Shown in pieces: positions 1-8,146 of a stretch of 11,310 nt of DNA. The DNA comes from Blastocatellia bacterium (lineage in GTDB: Bacteria; Acidobacteriota; Blastocatellia; Pyrinomonadales; Pyrinomonadaceae). A program made the position numbers and the translations under genes. The stretch lies in contig JACDAK010000074.1 of the NCBI GenBank assembly GCA_013695495.1, forward strand, positions 1 to 11,310, in the 5' to 3' direction. Every line of letters begins with the position of its first letter. Positions within the stretch are counted from its first letter, which is position 1. The notes below the pieces were generated by a model, which made no database searches, was not told where the DNA came from, and was given only the letters and a program-made list of their open reading frames with translations.

Positions 1-404
1 CGGATGAACTCCTGTGTGCCCAGCCTTTCTATAATCGACCGAAGGCCGTTGTGACCGCCGTGCGATCCTTTCGGCCTGATCCTGACTCTCGCAAGCGGCA
101 AGGCCGCATCGTCTGAAATCACGATCAGCTTTTCAATTGAACGGTCGGGCTTTGCCAGTAAACAGCTGAGAGCCTCGCCGCTCAGGTTCATATAGGTTTG
201 CGGCTTCGCGAGTTCAATGGTGTCGCCGCCAAGAGCCGTGTGGCCGATCAGCGAGCGACATTCCGTCCGGGCCACGAGAGCTTCGAATTCTTGCGCCAAC
301 TGGTCAATGACCATGAACCCGATGTTATGCCGCGTGTGCTCGTACTGGGGGCCCGGGTTACCCAAGCCCGCTACGAGCCACTTTGTACTCGGAACAGTTT
401 CCAA
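1..404 (-). CDS. pth: Peptidyl-tRNA hydrolase, partial (C-terminus outside window)
   Basis: Pth cleaves the ester bond of peptidyl-tRNAs that drop off ribosomes and recycles the tRNA in the cytoplasm. Reading the minus strand gives the family signatures in order: WLVAGLGNPG near the N-terminus, YEHTRHNIGF (containing the catalytic-type His of the HN pair), KPQTYMNLSGEA, and KGSHGGHNGLRSI near the window edge. About 134 codons are present; the family is usually about 185-200 residues, so the C-terminal third is missing because the window ends. The reading frame is closed by an in-frame TAA at 423-425. The only plausible start between that stop and the first motif is TTG at 404-402, giving (M)ETVPSTKWLVAG. 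This start lies 5 nt after the rplY stop, so translational coupling is likely. No strong Shine-Dalgarno sequence is visible. The usual DDLDLPLG segment reads SDDAALPLAR here, a mild variation. The identification is secure; the start codon is inferred. Confidence 0.93.
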   Translation of the reverse strand, partial: METVPSTKWLVAGLGNPGPQYEHTRHNIGFMVIDQLAQEFEALVARTECRSLIGHTALGGDTIELAKPQTYMNLSGEALSCLLAKPDRSIEKLIVISDDAALPLARVRIRPKGSHGGHNGLRSIIERLGTQEFI

Positions 405-409
405 TTGAA

Positions 410-1093
410 CTATTCCGTATCCTTATCTGCAGCCGGTTCGCCGTCTTCTGCTTCACCACCGGCTTCTGCACCCTCTTCGCCGACGACTTCAGGTTCCGCA
501 CCTTCTTCGATCTGCGGCTCGAGTTCAGCTTCCTTCACAATGACAATCGAGGCAATAACGCCGTCTTGTGCATCCTGGATCTCGATCCCTTCTTCGACCT
601 TGAGATCGAAGACATGAATCGGATGTTCTGATGTAAGGTCGGTGATATCCACCTCGAACGAATCGGGCGTTCGTGCCGGTTCGCACAACACCTTAACCTC
701 GCGCATTGCCTGCGACAGAACGGCACCCTCCTCTTTCAACGCCTCGGGTTCGCCGAAAAGGTGCACGGGAACCGTCATCTCGATCTTTTCGCCCTTTGCA
801 AACCGACGAAGATCGGCGTGCAAAAGCCTTCCACGCAACGGGTCTATTTGACGATCCTGAAAGATTACGTCATTCACACCCTCGCCTTCGATATCCAACG
901 AGAAAACCGTGTTTACGCCCGAGTCGGTGCGCAGGATAGCCGCAAGCTCACGAAGCTCAGCGGATGCAGCAACGTTCTCGCTGCCACCGCCGTAAACCAC
1001 GACCGGGACCTTGCCCTCGGCACGCAGGCGGCGGTTCACGCCCTTACCCGTCTCTTCTTTCTTATTCGCCTTAATTACAATCTTTTCAGCCAT
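410..1093 (-). CDS. rplY: 50S ribosomal protein L25 / general stress protein Ctc
   Basis: This is a 5S rRNA-binding protein of the large ribosomal subunit, in the long Ctc/TL5 form (227 aa). The N-terminal L25 domain (about residues 3-93) starts AEKIVIKANKKEETGKG and contains RRLRAEGKVPVVVYGGG. A TL5-type beta domain follows (about 98-185, with VPVHLFGEPEALKEEG and SEHPIHVFDLKVEEG). Residues from about 187 to the end form a low-complexity tail rich in Glu, Ala and Gly, which is common in this family. The frame is open upstream to 1135, but the family start is ATG at 1093: it begins MAEK and is preceded by GGGAGA 4 nt upstream. The extra 14 residues would also overlap the end of prs. The gene lies 19 nt after prs and 5 nt before pth, the usual prs-ctc-pth operon order. 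Confidence 0.95.
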   Translation of the reverse strand: MAEKIVIKANKKEETGKGVNRRLRAEGKVPVVVYGGGSENVAASAELRELAAILRTDSGVNTVFSLDIEGEGVNDVIFQDRQIDPLRGRLLHADLRRFAKGEKIEMTVPVHLFGEPEALKEEGAVLSQAMREVKVLCEPARTPDSFEVDITDLTSEHPIHVFDLKVEEGIEIQDAQDGVIASIVIVKEAELEPQIEEGAEPEVVGEEGAEAGGEAEDGEPAADKDTE

Positions 1094-1112
1094 AATGTCT
1101 CCCGCTCGGGTG

Positions 1113-2069
1113 TTATATAAACAATGACGAAACACTCGTTTCGTCGTGGATCGACTTGATCGCCGATGCCAAAAGCTTCGAAACCGTTAAGATCTCGATC
1201 TTTCCGCCTTCGACCAGCGGCTTTCCGTTAACTTCTACCGGGATCGTGTTCGTCACGATCACCTTTTTCAAATGCGAGTTCGTAATATTGTCCACTGCAT
1301 TTCCTGACAAGACCGCATGCGTAAAGCACGCATAAACCTCATTCGCTCCCGCTTCGTGCAATGCCGCCGCGACCTTGCAGATCGTGCCGCCCGTGTCGCA
1401 CATATCGTCGACGATAAGGCAATTCTTGCCTTCAACGTCACCAACGATATTCATAACGTCGGCTTCATTGGCACGCTCGCGTCGCTTGTCGCAGAGTGCC
1501 AAGCCGGCATCGAGCCGTTTTGCGTAAGCCCGAGCACGTTCGGCGCCGCCCGTGTCGGGAGCAACAACAATCAGGTTCTCGATCGGGTTCTGCCTGAAGT
1601 AATCAACCACGATCGGGGCAGCGTAAAGATGGTCCACCGGAATATCAAAAAACCCTTGAATCTGCGATGCGTGCAGGTCGATCGTTAATATACGCTGAGC
1701 ACCCGCTACTGTCAGCAGATTAGCAACAAGCTTTGCCGCGATCGGCACCCGCGGGCGATCTTTTTTGTCTGACCGTGCGTAACCAAAATACGGAATAACC
1801 GCAGTAACGCGTTCTGCAGAAGCCCTTTTGAAGGTGTCGATCATGATCAACAGCTCCATCAGGTTCTGATCCGTCGGGGGGCAGGTCGGCTGAACAATAA
1901 AAACATCAGCACCGCGAACATTTTCGCCGATCTGGAAATTAAACTCCCCGTCGGAGAATCTATCAGTACTAGCCCGGCCAAGATCACAGCTCAAATGGCC
2001 GCAGATCTCATCGGCAAGTGCGCGGTGGGCATTGCCCGAGAATATCTTTATATTTCCGGTTACACTCAT
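1113..2069 (-). CDS. prs: Ribose-phosphate pyrophosphokinase (PRPP synthetase)
   Basis: The enzyme transfers pyrophosphate from ATP to ribose 5-phosphate to give PRPP for purine, pyrimidine, histidine, tryptophan and NAD synthesis. The 318-residue length is normal for class I enzymes. Visible motifs are RFSDGEFNFQIGENVRG (37-53), the ATP-binding stretch IPYFGYARSDKKDRPR (92-107), the divalent-metal region TIDLHASQIQGFF (129-141, with His133), and the PRPP loop VDDMCDTGGT (220-229). That loop differs from the common VDDMIDTAGT by Cys for Ile and Gly for Ala. VAPDTGGAERAR (169-180) stands where SPDxGGVxRAR is usual. The ATG at 2069 gives the normal N-terminus (MSVTGNIKIFSGNAH), but the sequence just upstream is the T-tract of a terminator and contains no Shine-Dalgarno sequence. 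The gene leads the prs-rplY-pth cluster. Confidence 0.96.
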   Translation of the reverse strand: MSVTGNIKIFSGNAHRALADEICGHLSCDLGRASTDRFSDGEFNFQIGENVRGADVFIVQPTCPPTDQNLMELLIMIDTFKRASAERVTAVIPYFGYARSDKKDRPRVPIAAKLVANLLTVAGAQRILTIDLHASQIQGFFDIPVDHLYAAPIVVDYFRQNPIENLIVVAPDTGGAERARAYAKRLDAGLALCDKRRERANEADVMNIVGDVEGKNCLIVDDMCDTGGTICKVAAALHEAGANEVYACFTHAVLSGNAVDNITNSHLKKVIVTNTIPVEVNGKPLVEGGKIEILTVSKLLASAIKSIHDETSVSSLFI

Positions 2070-2080
2070 TATGAGCAGAC

Positions 2081-2117
2081 AAAAAAGCGGACGACCTATT
2101 TAAACAAGTCGTCCGCT
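2081..2117 (-). terminator. Intrinsic terminator downstream of tRNA-Gln
   Basis: On the minus strand, GCGGACGAC (2116-2108) pairs perfectly with GTCGTCCGC (2095-2087) and is followed directly by six T residues (2086-2081). The loop sequence TTGTTTAAATAG can extend the stem with A-T and G-T pairs. The plus strand lacks a T run after the hairpin, so it acts only on minus-strand transcription. It lies just after tRNA-Gln and ends 11 nt before the prs start codon, so it should end the ispE/tRNA transcript unless read through. Confidence 0.88.
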
Positions 2118-2127
2118 CCGATTTCAA
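2099..2127 (-). promoter_or_regulatory. Candidate sigma-70 promoter for prs, inside the terminator hairpin
   Basis: On the minus strand TTGAAA (2127-2122) matches five of six -35 bases. After 17 nt comes TTTAAA (2104-2099), matching four of six -10 bases; it lies in the loop of the terminator at 2081-2117. Initiation about 7 nt downstream would start RNA in the right arm of the hairpin. Such prs transcripts would lack the left arm and escape termination. The leader would be only about 20-25 nt and has no Shine-Dalgarno sequence. The element match is seen; the function is inferred. Confidence 0.4.
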
Positions 2128-2130
2128 TAT

Positions 2131-2205
2131 TGGCTGGGGCGGAAGGATTCGAACCTACGAATGCCGGATCCAAAACCCGGTGCCTTACCACTTGGCGACG
2201 CCCCA
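2131..2205 (-). tRNA. tRNA-Gln (anticodon UUG), CCA encoded
   Basis: The minus strand folds as a complete cloverleaf. The acceptor stem is TGGGGCG (2205-2199) with CGCCCCA (2141-2135). The D arm starts GCCAAGTGGTAAGGC. The anticodon stem CCGG/CCGG carries loop TTTTGGA, with anticodon TTG at 2173-2171. The T arm is GTAGG-TTCGAAT-CCTTC. Discriminator G (2134) is followed by an encoded CCA (2133-2131). It has no variable arm beyond normal length. It sits 32 nt after the ispE stop and is followed by a terminator. An ispE-tRNA-Gln-prs order is common in bacteria, which supports the assignment. Confidence 0.97.
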
Positions 2206-2237
2206 CTGCGATATGTTGAAAATTACTCGGAAGCGAA

Positions 2238-3143
2238 CTAAAGCACCTGTTTGAATGCCTCGCGGTACTGTGACCGCGAAATAGTCGCTACGGCAAAACT
2301 TCGCCAGTTGGTCTCAATGCCAAGGGCTTTCATTGCTGTTTGCCGTGTGTTCTCGTTGTCAAAAACTGCAAAAACGCTGGCACCGCTGCCGCTTAACGCT
2401 GCGAGTTTGGCACCCAGTTCGAGCAACATATTCTTTGCCCGCGCTGTCTCAGGATATTCGGAAAATACGAAATCCTCAAAGTCGTTCTTCAATGCCGCCT
2501 GGTCAAGTTCCCCGGAACCTGTCCGAAAACGGTAATTGGAAAGAATACGATTACCCTCATTTTTTGTCAAGCTATGTGCGTTAAGTGCTGCAAAAGCACC
2601 GGCAGTTGGGATTTCCACATCCGGCGTTACGACGACGATATGCTTACACGAAAATTCCTGGGCGTCTGACAGATCAACGCCCCGCCCTGTTCCGAGCATG
2701 GCACCTCCGCGCAGAAAGAATGGGACGTCAGATCCGAGTTCCGCAGCCAATCCTTCTAATTCGTCAATTCCGGCTTTAAGATCCCACAATTTCGCAAGAG
2801 CGAGCAGGGTCACGGCCGCGTTCGAAGACCCTCCGCCAAGGCCCCCCGGCGACGGTATTTTCTTTTCAAGCGTGATCGAGGCTCCGGCACATCGCCCGGA
2901 TTTATCGGATAGGGCATTCGCTGCCTTCACGATGATGTTCCGATCACCCACTGGAACCGTCGGGTCATCACAGATCAGGCTGATCTCGCCCGATCTAATA
3001 GACGTGAACGTCAATGTATCCGCAAGCGATATGGTCTGAAACGTTGTCACCAGCTCGTGATACCCGTCTTCACGCTTTCTGAGAATTCGCAATCCAAGAT
3101 TGATCTTGGCAAACGACGGGAGTGTTAGTGACGATTCCTGCAC
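2238..3143 (-). CDS. ispE: 4-diphosphocytidyl-2-C-methyl-D-erythritol kinase
   Basis: IspE phosphorylates the 2-hydroxyl of CDP-methylerythritol in the MEP pathway to isopentenyl diphosphate. It is a cytoplasmic GHMP kinase. The 301 residues show the N-terminal FAKINLGLRI (11-20, catalytic-type Lys13), the ATP-binding glycine loop PSPGGLGGGSSNAA (97-110; the family usually has PxGAGLGGGSSNAA), GSDVPFF (137-143, catalytic-type Asp139), GTGRG (151-155) and the C-terminal LSGSGAS (250-256). The start is GTG at 3143: an in-frame TGA lies six bases upstream and no ATG precedes the first motif. A purine-rich GAAAG abuts the GTG, too close for a normal ribosome binding site, so the leader may be unusual or very short. 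The upstream gene ends in a terminator, so a promoter is expected at about 3144-3200, but none stands out. Confidence 0.95.
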   Translation of the reverse strand: MQESSLTLPSFAKINLGLRILRKREDGYHELVTTFQTISLADTLTFTSIRSGEISLICDDPTVPVGDRNIIVKAANALSDKSGRCAGASITLEKKIPSPGGLGGGSSNAAVTLLALAKLWDLKAGIDELEGLAAELGSDVPFFLRGGAMLGTGRGVDLSDAQEFSCKHIVVVTPDVEIPTAGAFAALNAHSLTKNEGNRILSNYRFRTGSGELDQAALKNDFEDFVFSEYPETARAKNMLLELGAKLAALSGSGASVFAVFDNENTRQTAMKALGIETNWRSFAVATISRSQYREAFKQVL

Positions 3144-3169
3144 CTTTCAAAGATAGTCTCAGCCAATAT

Positions 3170-3204
3170 AAAAGTAAAAAGCGTGCACCCTTCCGGATGC
3201 ACGC
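3170..3204 (-). terminator. Intrinsic terminator of the CAP-domain gene
   Basis: On the minus strand GCGTGCATCC (3204-3195) pairs with GGGTGCACGC (3190-3181), giving ten pairs with one T-G wobble closed by a GGAA tetraloop. TTTTTACTTTT follows directly (3180-3170). No T run follows on the plus strand. It lies 23 nt after the stop of the CAP-domain gene and isolates that gene from ispE. Confidence 0.93.
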
Positions 3205-3227
3205 AGTCGGCGAGGGTTAACATTCCA

Positions 3228-3806
3228 CTACCCCCGAAGCACGAAAACCTGAGTAAAATAGTGTTTGCCGTCCGCGGTAACTGCCACGCCGACCGCACTT
3301 TCCTTCCAGCGGGGCGAAAGCACGTTGTTACGGTGCGAGGCAGACTCCATCCATTTCTCGACCGCCGAATCTGCCGGGTCTGCATAGCCCTTCAAAAAGG
3401 CAATGTTCTCGCCGATCGCACGCCAATCATGAAGCCCCAGCACCGCCGCGCGGTCATCAACTAAACCGCCGTCTTTTCCGCGATGGCTGAAGAAGTCCTG
3501 TTCCGCCATGTTCTGCGAGTGCATGCGAGCTATCTCAGCCACGCGTTCATCCCAAACCAGCGGCGGCAACCCCTGCGTTGCCCGCTTCGTATTCAGAAGA
3601 TCGAATGAGCGCCGTTCGACTTCGAATGCGAAGCTGACAGTCGACGAAGGCTCAGCCCGACGAACGGGCATCCGCGTCGATGTCATGACAGATCGACCAT
3701 TCGGCCCGAGGACGTCCACCAAGATGGGCTGTGGCCTCGACTGTGCAGTTGTGGTCGCGGCAGATCCCGCAATGATAAAGAAAAGAAAGAAAGTTAGACG
3801 CTTCAA
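3228..3806 (-). CDS. Secreted CAP/SCP-domain protein (YkwD-like)
   Basis: A 192-residue protein with an N-terminal signal peptide: MKR, a hydrophobic stretch at 4-15, and a likely signal peptidase I site after the Ala-rich segment near AQS (21-23). A short linker (about 24-60) leads to a bacterial CAP domain (about 66-190). CAP signatures are IARMHSQNMAEQDFFSH (92-108; cavity-type His96), GENIAF (132-137; Glu133), KWMESASHRNN (151-161; His158) and VGVAVTADGKHYFTQVF (172-188). The function of bacterial CAP proteins is mostly unknown; some act at the cell surface or in sporulation, so no reaction is assigned. The start is TTG at 3806, supported by GAGGT four bases upstream. No alternative start precedes the signal peptide. 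The gene has a riboswitch-like leader and its own terminator, so it is probably monocistronic and controlled by a cyclic dinucleotide. Confidence 0.9.
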   Translation of the reverse strand: MKRLTFFLFFIIAGSAATTTAQSRPQPILVDVLGPNGRSVMTSTRMPVRRAEPSSTVSFAFEVERRSFDLLNTKRATQGLPPLVWDERVAEIARMHSQNMAEQDFFSHRGKDGGLVDDRAAVLGLHDWRAIGENIAFLKGYADPADSAVEKWMESASHRNNVLSPRWKESAVGVAVTADGKHYFTQVFVLRG

Positions 3807-3810
3807 GGTG

Positions 3811-3815
3811 ACCTC
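3811..3815 (-). promoter_or_regulatory. Shine-Dalgarno sequence deciding a TTG start
   Basis: GAGGT on the minus strand, followed by CACC and then TTG (3806-3804). It supports the non-ATG start of the CAP-domain gene. It lies 2 nt beyond the 3' end of the riboswitch aptamer, well placed for ligand-dependent control of ribosome access. Confidence 0.75.
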
Positions 3816-3817
3816 AC

Positions 3818-3886
3818 TTCGGCAGCCTGGCGACCTGGATCTCAGGCCCCGAGCTTTGCGTCCGCCCTGCGGCGGTTGCCTTTTCG
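3818..3886 (-). promoter_or_regulatory. GEMM-I (cyclic di-GMP-I class) riboswitch aptamer
   Basis: The minus-strand leader of the CAP-domain gene shows the GEMM-I hallmarks in order. AAAAGGCAACC begins the aptamer. A hairpin follows with five pairs, CCGCC/GGCGG. Directly after it comes the highly conserved GGACGCAAAGC. A second helix contains CCUG/CAGG, and GGCUGCCGAA closes it. GGCA (3880-3877) pairs with UGCC (3824-3821) to form the base stem. By comparison with the Vibrio Vc2 aptamer, the guanine before C in GGCA occupies the position that distinguishes c-di-GMP (G) from cGAMP (A) sensors, so c-di-GMP is the likelier ligand. Two departures are GGCAACC instead of GGCAAACC, and a GCAG instead of a GNRA loop on the first hairpin. 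There is no terminator between aptamer and gene, so translational control is inferred. No convincing promoter was found at 3887-4003. Confidence 0.85.
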
Positions 3887-4003
3887 GTTAAGGTAATAGG
3901 GCAGTTCTGAGGTATAGCTCCGTTTGGAACTTCCTCATATCAAATAAAACGATGAATTAGCGAGTAGTTCCGAAAATATCGAGTCCGGATGGTAACATTA
4001 GTC

Positions 4004-4425
4004 ATGATGACCGCCGCAGTGCTAGCAAAACGTACCCAAACGCCGATCTACACGGTTCGTCACTACACTCGCATTGGCCTATTGAAGCCGTCTCGGGACT
4101 TGCGGAACGGTTACAAGATCTACAAACCTGCAGACAAGGAACGTCTCAAATTCATCGTCGCGGCGAAAGGGTCGGGTTCACACTTGGGGAGATCGAGCAG
4201 ATCCTCGACCACGCGGGCGGCCGCGACTCTCCGTGCCCAATGGTCCGATCCATCGTCGAACGACGAATCTCCGAAAACCGCGAACGTATCCGCGAACTCA
4301 GACGTCTTCAACGGCGGCTGGAATCCGCAGCCGAAGCCTGGACATCAATGAAAGGTTCCGAGCCTGACGGCCATTCGGTTTGCAGATTGATAGAATCTTT
4401 TGCCGACTCAAACGATGACTCTTGA
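4004..4425 (+). pseudogene. MerR-family metal-responsive regulator, frameshifted
   Basis: The first frame encodes a typical MerR winged helix-turn-helix (AKRTQTPIYTVRHYTRIGLL, then NGYKIY and KERLKFIVAAK). From 4169 this frame turns into nonsense and ends at 4351. A second frame continues the protein exactly where the first leaves it: VGFTLGEIEQIL from 4171, then SPCPMV, a long coiled-coil dimerisation helix (VERRISENRERIRELRRLQRRLE) and the metal-loop end HSVCRLIESF, stopping at 4425. One missing base in the AAAGGG run at 4166-4171 (AAA AGG GTC restored) would give an intact regulator of about 140 residues. Two cysteines (in SPCPMV and HSVCRL) sit where ZntR/CadR-type sensors bind metal; the middle cysteines of ZntR are absent. 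In-frame ATGs lie at 3989, 4004 and 4007; 4004 or 4007 suits family alignment and no Shine-Dalgarno sequence is seen. It is either a true mutation or a sequencing error. It was presumably the activator of the ATPase gene downstream. Confidence 0.8.
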
Positions 4426-4453
4426 CTTGACCCTTACTGACAGGTTGTAGAAT
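4422..4453 (+). promoter_or_regulatory. MerR-type promoter of the copper ATPase gene
   Basis: TTGACT (4422-4427) and TAGAAT (4448-4453) are separated by 20 bp, longer than the usual 17. This is the hallmark of promoters that MerR-family activators untwist. The spacer has an imperfect dyad with GACC (4429-4432) and GGTT (4443-4446). The -35 overlaps the stop codon of the merR pseudogene. An alternative -35, TTGACC at 4427-4432, would leave a 15-bp spacer and is less likely. The ATPase start codon is 20 nt downstream of the -10. Confidence 0.6.
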
Positions 4454-4473
4454 TAGTCTCGGAGGCAAGGATC

Positions 4474-6963
<2,490 letters not shown>

Positions 6964-6977
6964 CGTATGATTTGAAT

Positions 6978-7919
6978 ATGGCAACGATTGCAATTCACGG
7001 CGGGGCGGGGACGATACTGCGTTCGGCGATGACGCGGGAGCTGGAGGCGGATTATCGCGACGGGCTCACGGCGGCGCTAAATGCTGGGTGGGAGATACTC
7101 GAACGCGGCGGGCCGTCGCTTGATGCGGTTGAGGCAGCAGTGATTTCGCTCGAAAACTTCCCGCTGTTTAACTCGGGGCGCGGTTCCGTATTCACGACTG
7201 AGGGCAAGAACGAGATGGACGCCGCGATAATGGACGGCTCGCGGCTTCGCGCCGGAGCGGTCGCATTCGTGCAGAATGTGGTCAACCCGATCAAGCTCGC
7301 GCGGCTGGTGATGGAACAAACGGAGCACGTCCTGCTCGCCGGGACGGGTGCGAACCAGTTCGCCGCGCAGCAGGGTGTCGAGATGGCAGACGACGCCTAT
7401 TTCTTCACGCAGCACCGCTATGACCAGCTGCTCGAAGCTCGCGACCGCGGCGTCGTGCAGTTGGATCACACCGTTGACGAAGCCGACCTCATCACAGAAG
7501 CCGACGAGCGGCCGAAAGGGACTGTCGGGGCCGTCGCTTGTGATAACGCGGGCCGTCTAGCGGCTGCAACATCGACGGGCGGGATGACGAACAAGAAGTT
7601 TGGCCGCATCGGCGACACGCCTATCATCGGCTCCGGCACCTATGCCGACGACGTGTGCGCCGTCTCATGCACAGGCCACGGCGAGTATTTCATGCTCGGC
7701 GCCACCGCCTATGACGTCAGCGCCCGAATGAAATACCAGAACCTAACTCTGGAACAAGCCGCCGCAGGAACCATCGCACGCCTCACAGAGATCGGCGGCG
7801 AAGGCGGCCTGATCGCCGTCGACGGCCGCGGCAACGTCACCCTCCCCTTCAACTCCGACGGAATGTACCGAGCCTCCGTCACCGCCGACGGCGAATTCAT
7901 CATCGATATCTACGCCTGA
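6978..7919 (+). CDS. iaaA: Isoaspartyl peptidase / plant-type L-asparaginase (Ntn hydrolase)
   Basis: This family cleaves beta-aspartyl dipeptides and asparagine after autocatalytic splitting into alpha and beta subunits. Numbered from ATG 6978 (313 aa), the N-terminus has IAIHGGAGTI. FNSGRGSVFTTEGKNEMDAAIMDG follows in two adjoining parts. The autoprocessing and nucleophile Thr182 lies in KGTVGAVACD. STGGMTNKKFGRIGDTPIIG carries Arg210 and Asp213, which match the substrate-binding pair of E. coli EcAIII, and CTGHGE supplies Thr232/Gly233. Length and motif order are normal and all key residues are present. A TTG at 6972 could add two residues; ATG is preferred. No Shine-Dalgarno sequence is visible. 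It starts 14 nt after the ATPase stop and is likely cotranscribed with it. The convergent cyanophycin genes make beta-Asp-Arg a plausible substrate, but this is inference from neighbourhood. Confidence 0.92.
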   Translation: MATIAIHGGAGTILRSAMTRELEADYRDGLTAALNAGWEILERGGPSLDAVEAAVISLENFPLFNSGRGSVFTTEGKNEMDAAIMDGSRLRAGAVAFVQNVVNPIKLARLVMEQTEHVLLAGTGANQFAAQQGVEMADDAYFFTQHRYDQLLEARDRGVVQLDHTVDEADLITEADERPKGTVGAVACDNAGRLAAATSTGGMTNKKFGRIGDTPIIGSGTYADDVCAVSCTGHGEYFMLGATAYDVSARMKYQNLTLEQAAAGTIARLTEIGGEGGLIAVDGRGNVTLPFNSDGMYRASVTADGEFIIDIYA

Positions 7920-8146
7920 AACTCGAGATCCTAAAGACGTGTGATCACGGAACAGTCGAGGACCACTTGCTTACGGGGGTGTTCTTTTCTATCAGCCGGC
8001 CGCGATATTCGAGAGCAGCCGGAGTTTTGGCGATATCCCTTTTGGTTGGTGGATGGCGGGCGAGCTTGTATAAACTCCCCCATACCTCCAATCCCTCTCG
8101 GAGACATCCGTTGCTAGGTGGCTGCCGAATGGAGGTTGGCAGCACG
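7920..8146. other. Convergent intergenic region, no assignable gene
   Basis: These 227 bases lie between the converging iaaA and cphA genes. A minus-strand frame that continues from antisense of cphA reads through the whole stretch to 7945 (for example SLYKLARHPPTKRDIAK), without a start of its own or a recognised family. A hairpin with CTGCC/GGCAG and an outer GTG/CAC lies at about 8117-8145, just past the cphA stop. It lacks a T run, so it is not called a terminator. The stretch could be a decayed gene or a dispersed repeat copy; neither can be shown here. Confidence 0.4.

Noticed and set aside
410..1135. Longer rplY reading from 1135
   Set aside because: It would add 14 non-conserved residues and overlap prs. 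The ATG at 1093 has a good ribosome binding site and gives the family N-terminus.
4160..4175. Programmed -1 frameshift in merR
   Set aside because: The site GCG AAA GGG is not a classical slippery heptamer and MerR regulators are not known to use frameshifting. A one-base loss in AAAGGG explains it more simply.
4240..4425. Independent small coiled-coil protein
   Set aside because: Its residues continue the MerR dimerisation helix and metal loop, and the same frame is already coding from 4171, so it is the C-terminal half of the broken regulator.
8117..8145. Terminator after cphA
   Set aside because: The hairpin has a five-pair core with a bulge and no T run on either strand.
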